The notes beneath the pieces are model-generated. The model was not told the DNA's origin and ran no database searches. It was given only the letters and a program-made list of their open reading frames with translations. Made by a program: the position numbers and the translations under genes. Positions 38,521-46,879 of a stretch of 64,000 nt of DNA are shown piece by piece. This DNA comes from Bacteroides sp. MSB163 (lineage in GTDB: Bacteria > Bacteroidota > Bacteroidia > Bacteroidales > Bacteroidaceae), in the NCBI RefSeq assembly GCF_036416795.1, contig NZ_CP143867.1:682001-746000 (forward strand), in the 5' to 3' direction. Position 1 is the stretch's first letter; each line of letters starts with the position of its first letter.

Positions 38521-40782
38521 TTATTTTTCTGCCGATGGAGGAACTACATCACCTGCACTGCCCCATGCCTTATTGGGTCTGTCGCCCATTATCAATACCA
38601 GTTTTCCTCCATCTTTTATGTCGTCATGGCTGAACCAGGGCTTATTCCATTCCTTGCCATTCAATGTTGCGGACTGGATATATTTGTTTTCGTCCGATGC
38701 GCCTTGCGCCTCTACCTCAAACACTTTTCCATTGCTCAGCATCACTTTAGCTTTAGTAAACAAAGGGCTGCCGATGTTATAAGACGGGGAGCCCGGAGTC
38801 ACCGGATAGAAACCTAAAGAAGAGAATACGACAAATGCCGACATACCGCCACCGTCTTCATCTCCCGGCAATCCCATCAGGTCATTACGGAACCATGTCT
38901 TCAACAACTGCCGGATACGCTTTTGTGTCTTCCAAGGCTGACCGGCATAGTTGTAGAGATAAGGGATATGCAAACTCGGTTCATTAGCCATCGAGAATTG
39001 ACCTACATTACCCGTGTGATCAGGTATCTGTGCATAGAAAGAATGCTTGCCACGCCCCAGCGGTTCACGGAAAGTCTGGTCCAGATTGGCGATGAACTGT
39101 TCGTTACCTCCCATCAAGGCAATCAAGTCAGCTACATTGTGGGGAACATCCCAACGATACACCCAACCATTGTTTTCGCCATAATATTCACGGGCGCCCA
39201 TACCTCCGGAGAAACGATAATCAAACGGTTCAATCCATTTGCCGTTTTTATCCTTCGGATGAAAGAAAGCTGTTTCAGCATTATACACATTGCGATAATT
39301 ATGAGCACATTTCAGATAATGGGCAGCATCATCTTTCTTTCCCAGCATATCGGCGATTCTCGATAAGCACCATTGATCATAGGAAGTTCCCAGAGTAACG
39401 GCAATAGGTTGACGTTTCTCAAACGGATGTACATTCGGATCCGTCTCCTTCTCTCCTGCCTGGAGCGCCGGGATATATCCGTTCTTCTTATAGAAATCGT
39501 CTATCCAACCGGCAGCGGCACCCGACCACGGTGCCAATGTCTTTTCCTCTATACCTTTGCGACAAGCTTCATAGGCTTTCTCCAAATCGAATTGTAATCC
39601 TTTAGAGGCCGCGTCGGCCACAGTCGCTACGGCATGGTTGGAGTTCATACGGCGAGAGTCACCTGTGATTTCGGGGAAAGTAGGCATCCACATATCTCCC
39701 ATCTGTTCCGCCATGCGCAGATAAGAATCAATCACATTCTTTTCTGTTCCTTCGTCAATCAGCAGACGCAAAGGATGGGCAGCACGATAAGTATCCCAAA
39801 TCCAATCGTCCGTGTAGAATGGCTCGCCATTATCATCATGTATCTTTCCGTCGAATGCACTGAAATAACGGCCGTCTTCGCTGATGCAGACCGGACGTTC
39901 GAATACACGATAAAGCGAGGTATAAAGCACTTGTTTATCTGTCTCGCTGCCGCCTTCTACCAGAATATCGCTCAATGCTTTATCCCAGATTTGACGTCCT
40001 TTTTCCGCTAAATCCTGCAGATTATAGTGTGGCAATTCACGTTGCAGGTTTTTCTTGGCTTGTTCTTCGCTTATAAATGAAATCCCATAGCGCAGATTGA
40101 CTGTTTTCGTTCCATCTGCAAAGTGCATAACAGCACAGGCATTACGACCTTCAGCTTCTTTCTTGTCGACATCTATTTTACCATCAGCCAAAATACCGGC
40201 TTCTATAGGGGCAACGTCCGACTCTATATACAGGTAGACCCGCGTATTATTTTCCAATTGCTGGTAACCGCTCACAACTCCGTCACCTGCCTTGATAGCA
40301 CCGTTACGTGAATTGATCATCATGTACACAGGCTTATCCTGCTGGCTATAATCTATCTGATAGAGAGCAGACTGGTGGGAAGGTGCATACTTTACTTTGA
40401 TCTCTTCGTCATCAAGAATCACCTCATAGTAATAAGGTTTCAATATCTCATTATCATAACTGTAAGCTATAACCGGACGAAGTTTATCCCCTTGATACGG
40501 ACTCAGATTGAAAGCGGAACTGCCACGATGACTGGTCACAATCAAAGGAAGCCCATTCAACATATCCGTTGTGTAATCTGCCCGTTCCGGATAAACACGG
40601 AGCATGCTGTTTGGTAAATGGATAGTGGGGAAAGTAGGAACCAGCAAATGGCTGATATTTCCCATGTAGGGATTTACATAGTCAACCGGACCTTTTACAT
40701 CGGTTACTTGATTTTGTACTCCTCCACAAGCACCTAAAACAGAGACTAAGGCCACTGAGGCTAAGCAATGTGTAAATTTCAT
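38521..40782 (-). CDS. GH92-family alpha-mannosidase-like lipoprotein, divergent active-site motifs
   Basis: A 753-residue lipoprotein (lipobox VLGAC, Cys19). GH92 landmarks are present: VDYVNPYMGN, DDWIWDTYRAAHPL, the acid segment YYGENNGW (Glu536), NEPSLHIPYLYNYAGQPWKT and GLPGDEDGGGMSAF. Compared with the usual EGNxW, VPHD, NEPSHH and GNDDxGxMSAW, several positions differ, although Glu536 and Asp641/Asp643 are candidates for the acid and base. GH92 enzymes are calcium-dependent exo-alpha-mannosidases that invert the anomeric centre. Its phased-repeat promoter starts the central enzyme operon. Confidence 0.85.
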   Translation of the reverse strand: MKFTHCLASVALVSVLGACGGVQNQVTDVKGPVDYVNPYMGNISHLLVPTFPTIHLPNSMLRVYPERADYTTDMLNGLPLIVTSHRGSSAFNLSPYQGDKLRPVIAYSYDNEILKPYYYEVILDDEEIKVKYAPSHQSALYQIDYSQQDKPVYMMINSRNGAIKAGDGVVSGYQQLENNTRVYLYIESDVAPIEAGILADGKIDVDKKEAEGRNACAVMHFADGTKTVNLRYGISFISEEQAKKNLQRELPHYNLQDLAEKGRQIWDKALSDILVEGGSETDKQVLYTSLYRVFERPVCISEDGRYFSAFDGKIHDDNGEPFYTDDWIWDTYRAAHPLRLLIDEGTEKNVIDSYLRMAEQMGDMWMPTFPEITGDSRRMNSNHAVATVADAASKGLQFDLEKAYEACRKGIEEKTLAPWSGAAAGWIDDFYKKNGYIPALQAGEKETDPNVHPFEKRQPIAVTLGTSYDQWCLSRIADMLGKKDDAAHYLKCAHNYRNVYNAETAFFHPKDKNGKWIEPFDYRFSGGMGAREYYGENNGWVYRWDVPHNVADLIALMGGNEQFIANLDQTFREPLGRGKHSFYAQIPDHTGNVGQFSMANEPSLHIPYLYNYAGQPWKTQKRIRQLLKTWFRNDLMGLPGDEDGGGMSAFVVFSSLGFYPVTPGSPSYNIGSPLFTKAKVMLSNGKVFEVEAQGASDENKYIQSATLNGKEWNKPWFSHDDIKDGGKLVLIMGDRPNKAWGSAGDVVPPSAEK

Positions 40783-40818
40783 AATATAACAGTTTTAATT
40801 TATATTTATTCGCAAAGG

Positions 40819-40876
40819 CAAATATATGGACAGACGCTTTCCCTTTCGATTAAAAAAGACTTAATAGCCGATTAAA
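40819..40876 (-). promoter_or_regulatory. PUL-type promoter with three phased repeats, before the GH92 operon
   Basis: The minus-strand -7 box is TATATTTG (40826-40819). Plus-strand hexamers ATTAAA (40849), CTTAAT (40860) and ATTAAA (40871) start 23, 34 and 45 bp above it with exact 11-bp spacing. Confidence 0.75.
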
Positions 40877-40911
40877 ATTAAATAAAGCAGTTAATTTGTT
40901 CGCATAAAAGG

Positions 40912-41880
40912 TTATTTAGTTTGTGTCACCACTTGTATGGTACCATCCGGATTATAATAGAGCTTATCTACACAGATAGAACGAAGATTTCCTCTGCCTG
41001 AGATAGAGCTATTATGATAGAAAGCAAACCATTCTCCTTTATATTCAGCAACAGAGCCATGACTTGTATCGCAACCTGTAGGTTCAAGATAAATGCCCTG
41101 ATATGTCCACGGTCCTAACGGAGAATTACTGGTTGCATAATTCAAACGATTAGCTCCCTTGCCATTCTCCGCATGGTTATCAGCATAGGACAGGTAGTAC
41201 ACACCGTCTTTCTTATGTATCCAGGCAGCCTCATGAAAATCTTTCAGACCTTCCATTGCACGCAGCGGTTCTGCCAATTCCATCATATTATCCTTCATTT
41301 TGGCACCCACACAACGGCCTCCACCGCCATAATAGAAATAAGCCTGATCATCATCATCCACAAAGACACAAGGGTCTATCATAGCAAAGCAATCGTCTTC
41401 CATTCCTATCATTTCAATATACTTGTCCTGTACAGTAAAGTCTTTGGCAGGATGTTTACTGGTAGCTATACCCACTCTCCAGGTATTGTTCCAGTCATCA
41501 CCACTCGGATGCGGAAAGTAAAAGTAGTAAATACCATTCCTATATGCACAATCGGGTGCCCACATGAAGCCACCATCTTTACGTCCCCAAGACACCTGCG
41601 AAGAGTTCAGTATTTCACCATGATCCGTCCAGTTCACCATATCATCCGTGGAGAATACATGATAGCGGTCCATCAAATCGCACCCACGCGGAGGATCAAC
41701 ATCATGAGAAGCATAAACATACAAACGTCCGTCTTCCCATACATGGGCCGAAGGATCGGCTGTGTACATGTGAGTAATGAAAGGATTCGGACCTAAAGTA
41801 ATCGTTTCAGCTTGCTTCTGGTTATTGCAGCTCATCAATGTCAACGACAAGGCAGCTAAGGTAATCAAATAGTTTTTCAT
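40912..41880 (-). CDS. GH43-family glycosidase, lipoprotein (paralogue of the gene at 29695)
   Basis: A 322-residue lipoprotein from the ATG at 41880 (MKNYLITLAA, lipobox TLMSC, Cys18). A longer frame from 41916 would begin between the start codon and the transcription start and is rejected. Catalytic residues by motif: Asp42 in THMYTADPSAHVW, Asp169 in MIDPCVFVDDDD and Glu217 in DFHEAAWIH. It has a ~10-residue insertion (IEMIGMEDDCFAMIDP) relative to its paralogue. It has its own phased-repeat promoter. Confidence 0.88.
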   Translation of the reverse strand: MKNYLITLAALSLTLMSCNNQKQAETITLGPNPFITHMYTADPSAHVWEDGRLYVYASHDVDPPRGCDLMDRYHVFSTDDMVNWTDHGEILNSSQVSWGRKDGGFMWAPDCAYRNGIYYFYFPHPSGDDWNNTWRVGIATSKHPAKDFTVQDKYIEMIGMEDDCFAMIDPCVFVDDDDQAYFYYGGGGRCVGAKMKDNMMELAEPLRAMEGLKDFHEAAWIHKKDGVYYLSYADNHAENGKGANRLNYATSNSPLGPWTYQGIYLEPTGCDTSHGSVAEYKGEWFAFYHNSSISGRGNLRSICVDKLYYNPDGTIQVVTQTK

Positions 41881-41913
41881 ACGCTTTTTTATTGTTTTTA
41901 TTGTTAATACCAG

Positions 41914-41960
41914 CAAAAGTAGAGTTGACTGATTAACAAAGCTCTTAATTTCAACTTAAT
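41914..41960 (-). promoter_or_regulatory. PUL-type promoter with phased repeats, before the GH43 gene
   Basis: The minus-strand -7 box is TACTTTTG (41921-41914). Plus-strand hexamers CTTAAT (41944) and CTTAAT (41955) start 23 and 34 bp above it, an exact 11-bp direct repeat (CTTAATTTCAACTTAAT). Confidence 0.72.
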
Positions 41961-42018
41961 AATCCGCTGTTTTTTTTCGATGGTTTAGTCGGTATTCTTA
42001 GAATGTCGGATGCAGCAT

Positions 42019-43725
42019 TCATTTACCTACACCATTTTCATTAAACGCACTAATAGAAAAGTAATATTCAGAGTCTCTATTGAAATAACGGGCCTCATAT
42101 TGGTTTCCGTAAACCACCATAGAGTGAGTCAATTTCTCTTTTTGCGTTCCCCAACGCAAAATATATCCTGTTACATCTTCCTGCGGATTCCATCTAAACC
42201 GATAGATACGTTTATCGTTATTATCGCATGAAGCTTGAAATCCTGTAACGCTGGCAGGCACCTTACCACTACCTTGACCAAAGACACGTAAGTCGAATAA
42301 AGAAAAACTTCCTTCCATATCTTTAGTGTTGCAGATTCTTAAATATTGCACTTTCGCAGGAACACGCAGAGTATGCAGTTTATGAGGAGCATCCTGCAGA
42401 TTATTTTCTTCATCCGCCAAACGAGTCCAGTCTTTGCCATTTGTAGAACCTTCTATATAATATTGGTAAACCACAGGGGCATGGGGCGCATGTACATTGA
42501 ATTTATGATCTGCAAAATTCACCTGAATAGCATTCACTTCCATTGTTTCTCCAAGGTCTATTTGCAGCCATTCACCGGCATCGCCTGTTTGAGCGGCCCA
42601 CCAAGTTTCCACCTGTTCATCATTTGCCAATTCCGGTTCATAGCCTTCAAGATGTGAAGACGAGGATACTTTTTTCTTATATGAAAGCAAGTTCCACCCC
42701 ATACCGATATCTTCCTTTTCAAAATCGACCTTCCGATCAGGAATACAGAAAGGATAATCAGCAAAAGTTGTCAACGCATACATTCCATATTTCTCAGAAA
42801 CAACTACCGGGAATAAACCTAAACGGCGTTCAAACCAATGACGAACAGAAATAGTCATAGATGCCACATGCCAGTAATTACCATACTTATCTTTGAATGT
42901 ATGACCATGGCCAGCACCACCGATGAAACCTCCGGGCTTGAAAGAGAATGGATTGTCTTCTACATATTCAAATGGGCCTAACGGATTATCACCCACATAA
43001 TTACCATCACCATAAATACGGTATTGAGTACCGGGAGCTGCATATTGCAAATAATAACGACCATTATGTTTCAGTACACACGGTCCCTCATTCCAACCTT
43101 GCCGTGGTTCTTCATTGTTCTTTCCTGGTACTTCCCAACCATATTTATCACAATTATGCTGAATCAAGACTTTAGGTTCTCCAATAGCCCGGAAACCATC
43201 TTTAGGATCCACTTCCACTCCCACGATCGGATCTACATCCGAGCATCCCCAATAAAGATACACTCTTCCATCATCATCCTTAAAGAAAGCCGGATCATGC
43301 TGACGATAAGTCAATTTTGTATCTACTTCTTCCCAAGTGTCCTGTTCTGGATGAGCGTTTTTATAAATACGGGTGTTCCCACTGGATGCCGTAAAATAAA
43401 GAGTATCGCCATAAACAAGGATGGTCGGTGCATAATCTTCCATAGTTGGAATGGTTGTACAAGGAATATACTCCCATTTTGCCAAATCCTCTGAACGCCA
43501 ATATCCACCTGATTTAGAGGCAAACATATAATAATATCCTTTAAAATATTCCAGTACAGGATCGGCCGCTTCACGTCGTGACTCATCATCAGGTTGAAAA
43601 CGATAATTCAGATCAATAGGATTAGTCACAATTCTATCATTCTTAACCGGAGCTTGTTCCGAGGCACAACTGACCATCAGTCCCAAAACGAACCCCATAC
43701 TAACTAACCGGGCTAATTTCTTCAT
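42019..43725 (-). CDS. GH43-family glycosidase with CBM32-like and FN3-like domains, lipoprotein
   Basis: A 568-residue lipoprotein (lipobox LMVSC, Cys20). The propeller covers about residues 35-330 with candidate catalytic Asp55 (EAADPVLEY), Asp144 (RQHDPAFF) and Glu213 (GWNEGPCVL). A discoidin/CBM32-like domain follows (about 345-485; EWLQIDLGETMEVNAIQVNF ... LRICNTKDMEGSFSLFDLRV), then an FN3-like end (FRWNPQEDVTGYILRWG). The protein is unlike the two short GH43 paralogues and is a different subfamily. It is cotranscribed 77 bp after the GH3 gene, with hairpins in the gap. Confidence 0.82.
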   Translation of the reverse strand: MKKLARLVSMGFVLGLMVSCASEQAPVKNDRIVTNPIDLNYRFQPDDESRREAADPVLEYFKGYYYMFASKSGGYWRSEDLAKWEYIPCTTIPTMEDYAPTILVYGDTLYFTASSGNTRIYKNAHPEQDTWEEVDTKLTYRQHDPAFFKDDDGRVYLYWGCSDVDPIVGVEVDPKDGFRAIGEPKVLIQHNCDKYGWEVPGKNNEEPRQGWNEGPCVLKHNGRYYLQYAAPGTQYRIYGDGNYVGDNPLGPFEYVEDNPFSFKPGGFIGGAGHGHTFKDKYGNYWHVASMTISVRHWFERRLGLFPVVVSEKYGMYALTTFADYPFCIPDRKVDFEKEDIGMGWNLLSYKKKVSSSSHLEGYEPELANDEQVETWWAAQTGDAGEWLQIDLGETMEVNAIQVNFADHKFNVHAPHAPVVYQYYIEGSTNGKDWTRLADEENNLQDAPHKLHTLRVPAKVQYLRICNTKDMEGSFSLFDLRVFGQGSGKVPASVTGFQASCDNNDKRIYRFRWNPQEDVTGYILRWGTQKEKLTHSMVVYGNQYEARYFNRDSEYYFSISAFNENGVGK

Positions 43726-43746
43726 GGTAGTTTTACATTTAGCTTA

Positions 43747-43799
43747 ACAGATTGCCCCATGACAGGACAATCTGTATACTGATACAAGAGGTTGTATCA
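43747..43799 (-). other. Two hairpins between the GH3 and GH43 genes
   Basis: ACAGATTG (43747-43754) pairs with CAATCTGT (43768-43775), and TGATACAA (43780-43787) pairs perfectly with TTGTATCA (43792-43799) around GAGG. They directly follow the GH3 stop at 43803. They could attenuate downstream expression or protect mRNA ends; no T tract supports full termination. Confidence 0.5.
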
Positions 43800-43802
43800 A
43801 AA

Positions 43803-46667
43803 TTATATAGATAACACTTTATACTTAGTAGTAAATACAACTGAATCCATATTCTCCTTATCCACACTGAAAGGTATCAGTTTCTCTTCTCCCGGAGCCA
43901 ACTCATAATGAACATTATCGCCCATTTTCTTACCTCCGACATACATTTCAACTTTTCCTGTATCCATCAAAGTCCCATTATTTTTGACTGAGATCCAGAT
44001 AGTCTTCTGATTCTTTACCAGATTTTCTTCTACTTTGAATAAAGTCAATCCGAAATCTGCTGCAAATTCATGGGTATATTCAAGCATACCTGACAAACCT
44101 TTCTTAGAATCCTTATAACCCACACTATCCTTAATACGGTCATTAGCCACATACTGAGGACTCACACCACCAACTAAGATTTTAAACGTACCTTTCTCCA
44201 CAACCCGGTCCATATGATCATTGAGTAATGATAATTCATAAGGCGTCAATTCAAAAGAAACCGTTTTTGCCTCACCTGGTTTCAAGTGAATACGGGTAAA
44301 GTTTTTCAATTCTGTAATACGTGTCTTCACACTAGCATACATATCCGTTACATATAACTGTACCACCTCATCACCGGCACGCTGTCCTATATTCTTCACT
44401 GTGGCCTGCACTGTAATATTACCATTTTCCTTTTCCTGTACTTTCAGGCCTGAATATTCAAACGAAGTATAACTCAAACCATATCCGAAATAGTAAAGAG
44501 GATAGTATTCCATATCCGAATATTCATAGCGGCGACCGGAAGTTTTAAAGTTGTAATAAAGAGGAAGCTGACCTACGTGTCGTGGGAAAGTCATCGGCAA
44601 ACGACCGGCAGGATTGTAATCACCAAACAACACATCCGCTGTAGCCGGACCACCTTCTTGTCCAGGCAACCAGTTCACAAGGATAGCCTTACATAACTCC
44701 GACGCTTTAGACAGATTATAGGGACGCCCCGCCTGAAGAATCAATATGACAGGCTTTCCGGTTGCGCAAACAGCTTCTAATAATTCCTGTTGTTTGCCCG
44801 GTAAAATCAGGGTTGCATAATCATGATTTTCACCGGATGTCTTGTATACATCCGTAGTAGCCTCACTGGTTGAACAATCTCCCAAAACCAATAGCACCAC
44901 ATCTGATTGTGAAGCCGCTTTTACTGCCTTTGTAATATTGTCTTCGCCTAAACTTGTAAAATCACAACCTTGTTCATAAATCACTTTCGTCTGCTTTCCT
45001 ACCGCTTGTTTGATACCTGTCAACACAGATTTCAACTGACCAGGCTGAAGTTTAGGAGTATAATCACCGGGTTGAAGATCATCTGCACCGGGACCTAACA
45101 CAGCAATCGTACGCATGTCTTTAGACAAAGGCAAAATATTATCCTTATTCTCCAACAGTACAATAGATTCGCGAGCAGCCTGACGTGCCATTTCTTTATG
45201 ACTATCCGAATTCCAACCCGGATATATCTTATTCCAGTCCAATGGTTTATTAGGTGCTTTTTCAAACAGTTCATTACGGAACATCATACGCAACATTGTG
45301 CGGCACACCTCATCAAGGTTCTCCATATTGATACGTCCATCCTTTGCAGCCCGTATCACTTCCTTATCATTATACGTATCACCACAGTTCGTAGCAATCC
45401 CGGCTGCCAAGGCCTGGTTAGCCGCTTCTATCTTATCTTTAGCTGTATAATGTTTACGGGCAGTCAAATTAGCTATAGCACCGCAGTCACTAACTATGAA
45501 ACCGCTGAATCCCCATTCCTCACGCAAAATATTATGCAACAATTCTCTACTTTTCGCTACAGGAACACCCAGAAAATCCGAATATGCCATCATCAAAGAT
45601 TGGCAATCATAGTTACGAATAACATGACGGAACGGAACCAGATGTACTTCACGCATTTCACGTTCAGACAACCCTATATCATGGGAATCGCGTCCTCCCA
45701 ACGGAGCACCATGACCACCAAAATGTTTCGGAGTAGTATATAGTCCCATAGACTGGTATCCTTTAATCCAAGCTCCACCAATCTGTGATACCAAAACCGG
45801 ATCTTCTCCAAATGTTTCTTCACAACGTCCCCAACGGGCATCTTGGGCTACATCCAATACCGGAGACCATGCCTGCATAGTTCCTGCCGAAAGTGTTTCA
45901 TCCCCAATCGCCATCGCCACTTCTTCCGTCAACTTCTTATTCCAGGTTGCTCCCATTGCCAAAGCTTGGGGAAAGATAGTAGCTCCACTACCATACGAAA
46001 AACCATGTACAGCCTCAACTTTCGTAATAGGTGGTACATATAAATGAGGAATACCAGGAATACCCCAGCCCTCACGTATCAGTTCCATTTTATCTTCCGG
46101 CGTCATCACAGACAGCAAACTCTCCACACGCTCTTCCACCGGAAGCGTAGGGTCCATATAACGGAGCGAAGTTTTTTCTCCTTTTCGATCTTTCAATTCC
46201 TTATCAGCTAAAAGAACAGATACTTCCTTTACCATAAAAGGTTTAACACGATCGCCTCCCCTAAAAGCCAACCGGACATGAGCTCCATATTTAGGTGAAA
46301 ACTTCAACCGCATTTCTTTAGCATTACCTTGTACCTGATAATCTACAGGTACTCCCAGATTCATAGGATCATATGTAACGAAGATATTCATCAACTGTTT
46401 CAAATCCTCTTTAGATACACCTTGCATCTGAATTCCAAGCTCACATACATCACCCGGGGTGTGGATAGTGAACATCAACCATTGGTCTGTTTTCAAATCC
46501 TGCCCACCAACTTCCCACATTGTCTTTGGATCCTTATCAAAAGCTAACGAAGCTTTTTCCACATTAGTTGATGCTGAAACTGACAAAATATCACTTGGCT
46601 GCTGAGCCATTAGAAAAGAACAGGATAATATTCCTGCAAATAAGAACAAGTGCCTTTTTAAATTCAT
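43803..46667 (-). CDS. GH3-family beta-glycosidase with N-terminal discoidin-like domain
   Basis: A 954-residue protein with a signal peptide (FLMAQ|QPSD). An N-terminal galactose-binding-like domain (about 25-155; ASLAFDKDPKTMWEVGGQDL) precedes the GH3 barrel with TTPKHFGGHGAPLGGRDSHD and the nucleophile Asp394 in FIVSDCGA. The alpha/beta sandwich and FN3-like domain follow (VQATVKNIGQRAGDEVVQLY). A further ~90-residue C-terminal beta module closes the protein. It is divergently transcribed from the regulator gene and carries the clearest phased-repeat promoter. Confidence 0.88.
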   Translation of the reverse strand: MNLKRHLFLFAGILSCSFLMAQQPSDILSVSASTNVEKASLAFDKDPKTMWEVGGQDLKTDQWLMFTIHTPGDVCELGIQMQGVSKEDLKQLMNIFVTYDPMNLGVPVDYQVQGNAKEMRLKFSPKYGAHVRLAFRGGDRVKPFMVKEVSVLLADKELKDRKGEKTSLRYMDPTLPVEERVESLLSVMTPEDKMELIREGWGIPGIPHLYVPPITKVEAVHGFSYGSGATIFPQALAMGATWNKKLTEEVAMAIGDETLSAGTMQAWSPVLDVAQDARWGRCEETFGEDPVLVSQIGGAWIKGYQSMGLYTTPKHFGGHGAPLGGRDSHDIGLSEREMREVHLVPFRHVIRNYDCQSLMMAYSDFLGVPVAKSRELLHNILREEWGFSGFIVSDCGAIANLTARKHYTAKDKIEAANQALAAGIATNCGDTYNDKEVIRAAKDGRINMENLDEVCRTMLRMMFRNELFEKAPNKPLDWNKIYPGWNSDSHKEMARQAARESIVLLENKDNILPLSKDMRTIAVLGPGADDLQPGDYTPKLQPGQLKSVLTGIKQAVGKQTKVIYEQGCDFTSLGEDNITKAVKAASQSDVVLLVLGDCSTSEATTDVYKTSGENHDYATLILPGKQQELLEAVCATGKPVILILQAGRPYNLSKASELCKAILVNWLPGQEGGPATADVLFGDYNPAGRLPMTFPRHVGQLPLYYNFKTSGRRYEYSDMEYYPLYYFGYGLSYTSFEYSGLKVQEKENGNITVQATVKNIGQRAGDEVVQLYVTDMYASVKTRITELKNFTRIHLKPGEAKTVSFELTPYELSLLNDHMDRVVEKGTFKILVGGVSPQYVANDRIKDSVGYKDSKKGLSGMLEYTHEFAADFGLTLFKVEENLVKNQKTIWISVKNNGTLMDTGKVEMYVGGKKMGDNVHYELAPGEEKLIPFSVDKENMDSVVFTTKYKVLSI

Positions 46668-46695
46668 ATTATTAGCTTTTTATCTATTTATATTG

Positions 46696-46764
46696 CAAAG
46701 TAAGCCTCACTTGCTTAATAAAATGATAAAACTATAATTAATGAAACATTAAAATCCACTTAAT
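46696..46764 (-). promoter_or_regulatory. PUL-type promoter with three phased repeats, before the GH3 gene
   Basis: The minus-strand -7 box is TTACTTTG (46703-46696). Plus-strand hexamers ATTAAT (46737), ATTAAA (46748) and CTTAAT (46759) start 34, 45 and 56 bp above it with exact 11-bp spacing. The site lies in the divergent region shared with the regulator gene. Confidence 0.75.
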
Positions 46765-46841
46765 GAATAACTTTTAAAGTAAAAGCGAAGCACAGCTGGA
46801 AGAATTGTATGAATAAGTAGTCGGATTTCACTAAAAAGCAC

Positions 46842-46849
46842 TATTTTTG
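46842..46849 (+). promoter_or_regulatory. -7 promoter element (TATTTTTG) for the regulator gene
   Basis: TATTTTTG matches TAnnTTTG and lies 30 bp before the ATG at 46880. It rules out the in-frame ATG-like start at 46847. No TTTG is visible at -33. The phased repeats of the divergent GH3 promoter end 77 bp upstream. Confidence 0.55.
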
Positions 46850-46879
46850 TACGAGCTAATACTTATATTGATATACAAA

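Noticed and set aside
46847..46879. Earlier start for the regulator
   Set aside because: It overlaps the -7 element; the start at 46880 gives a proper signal peptide.
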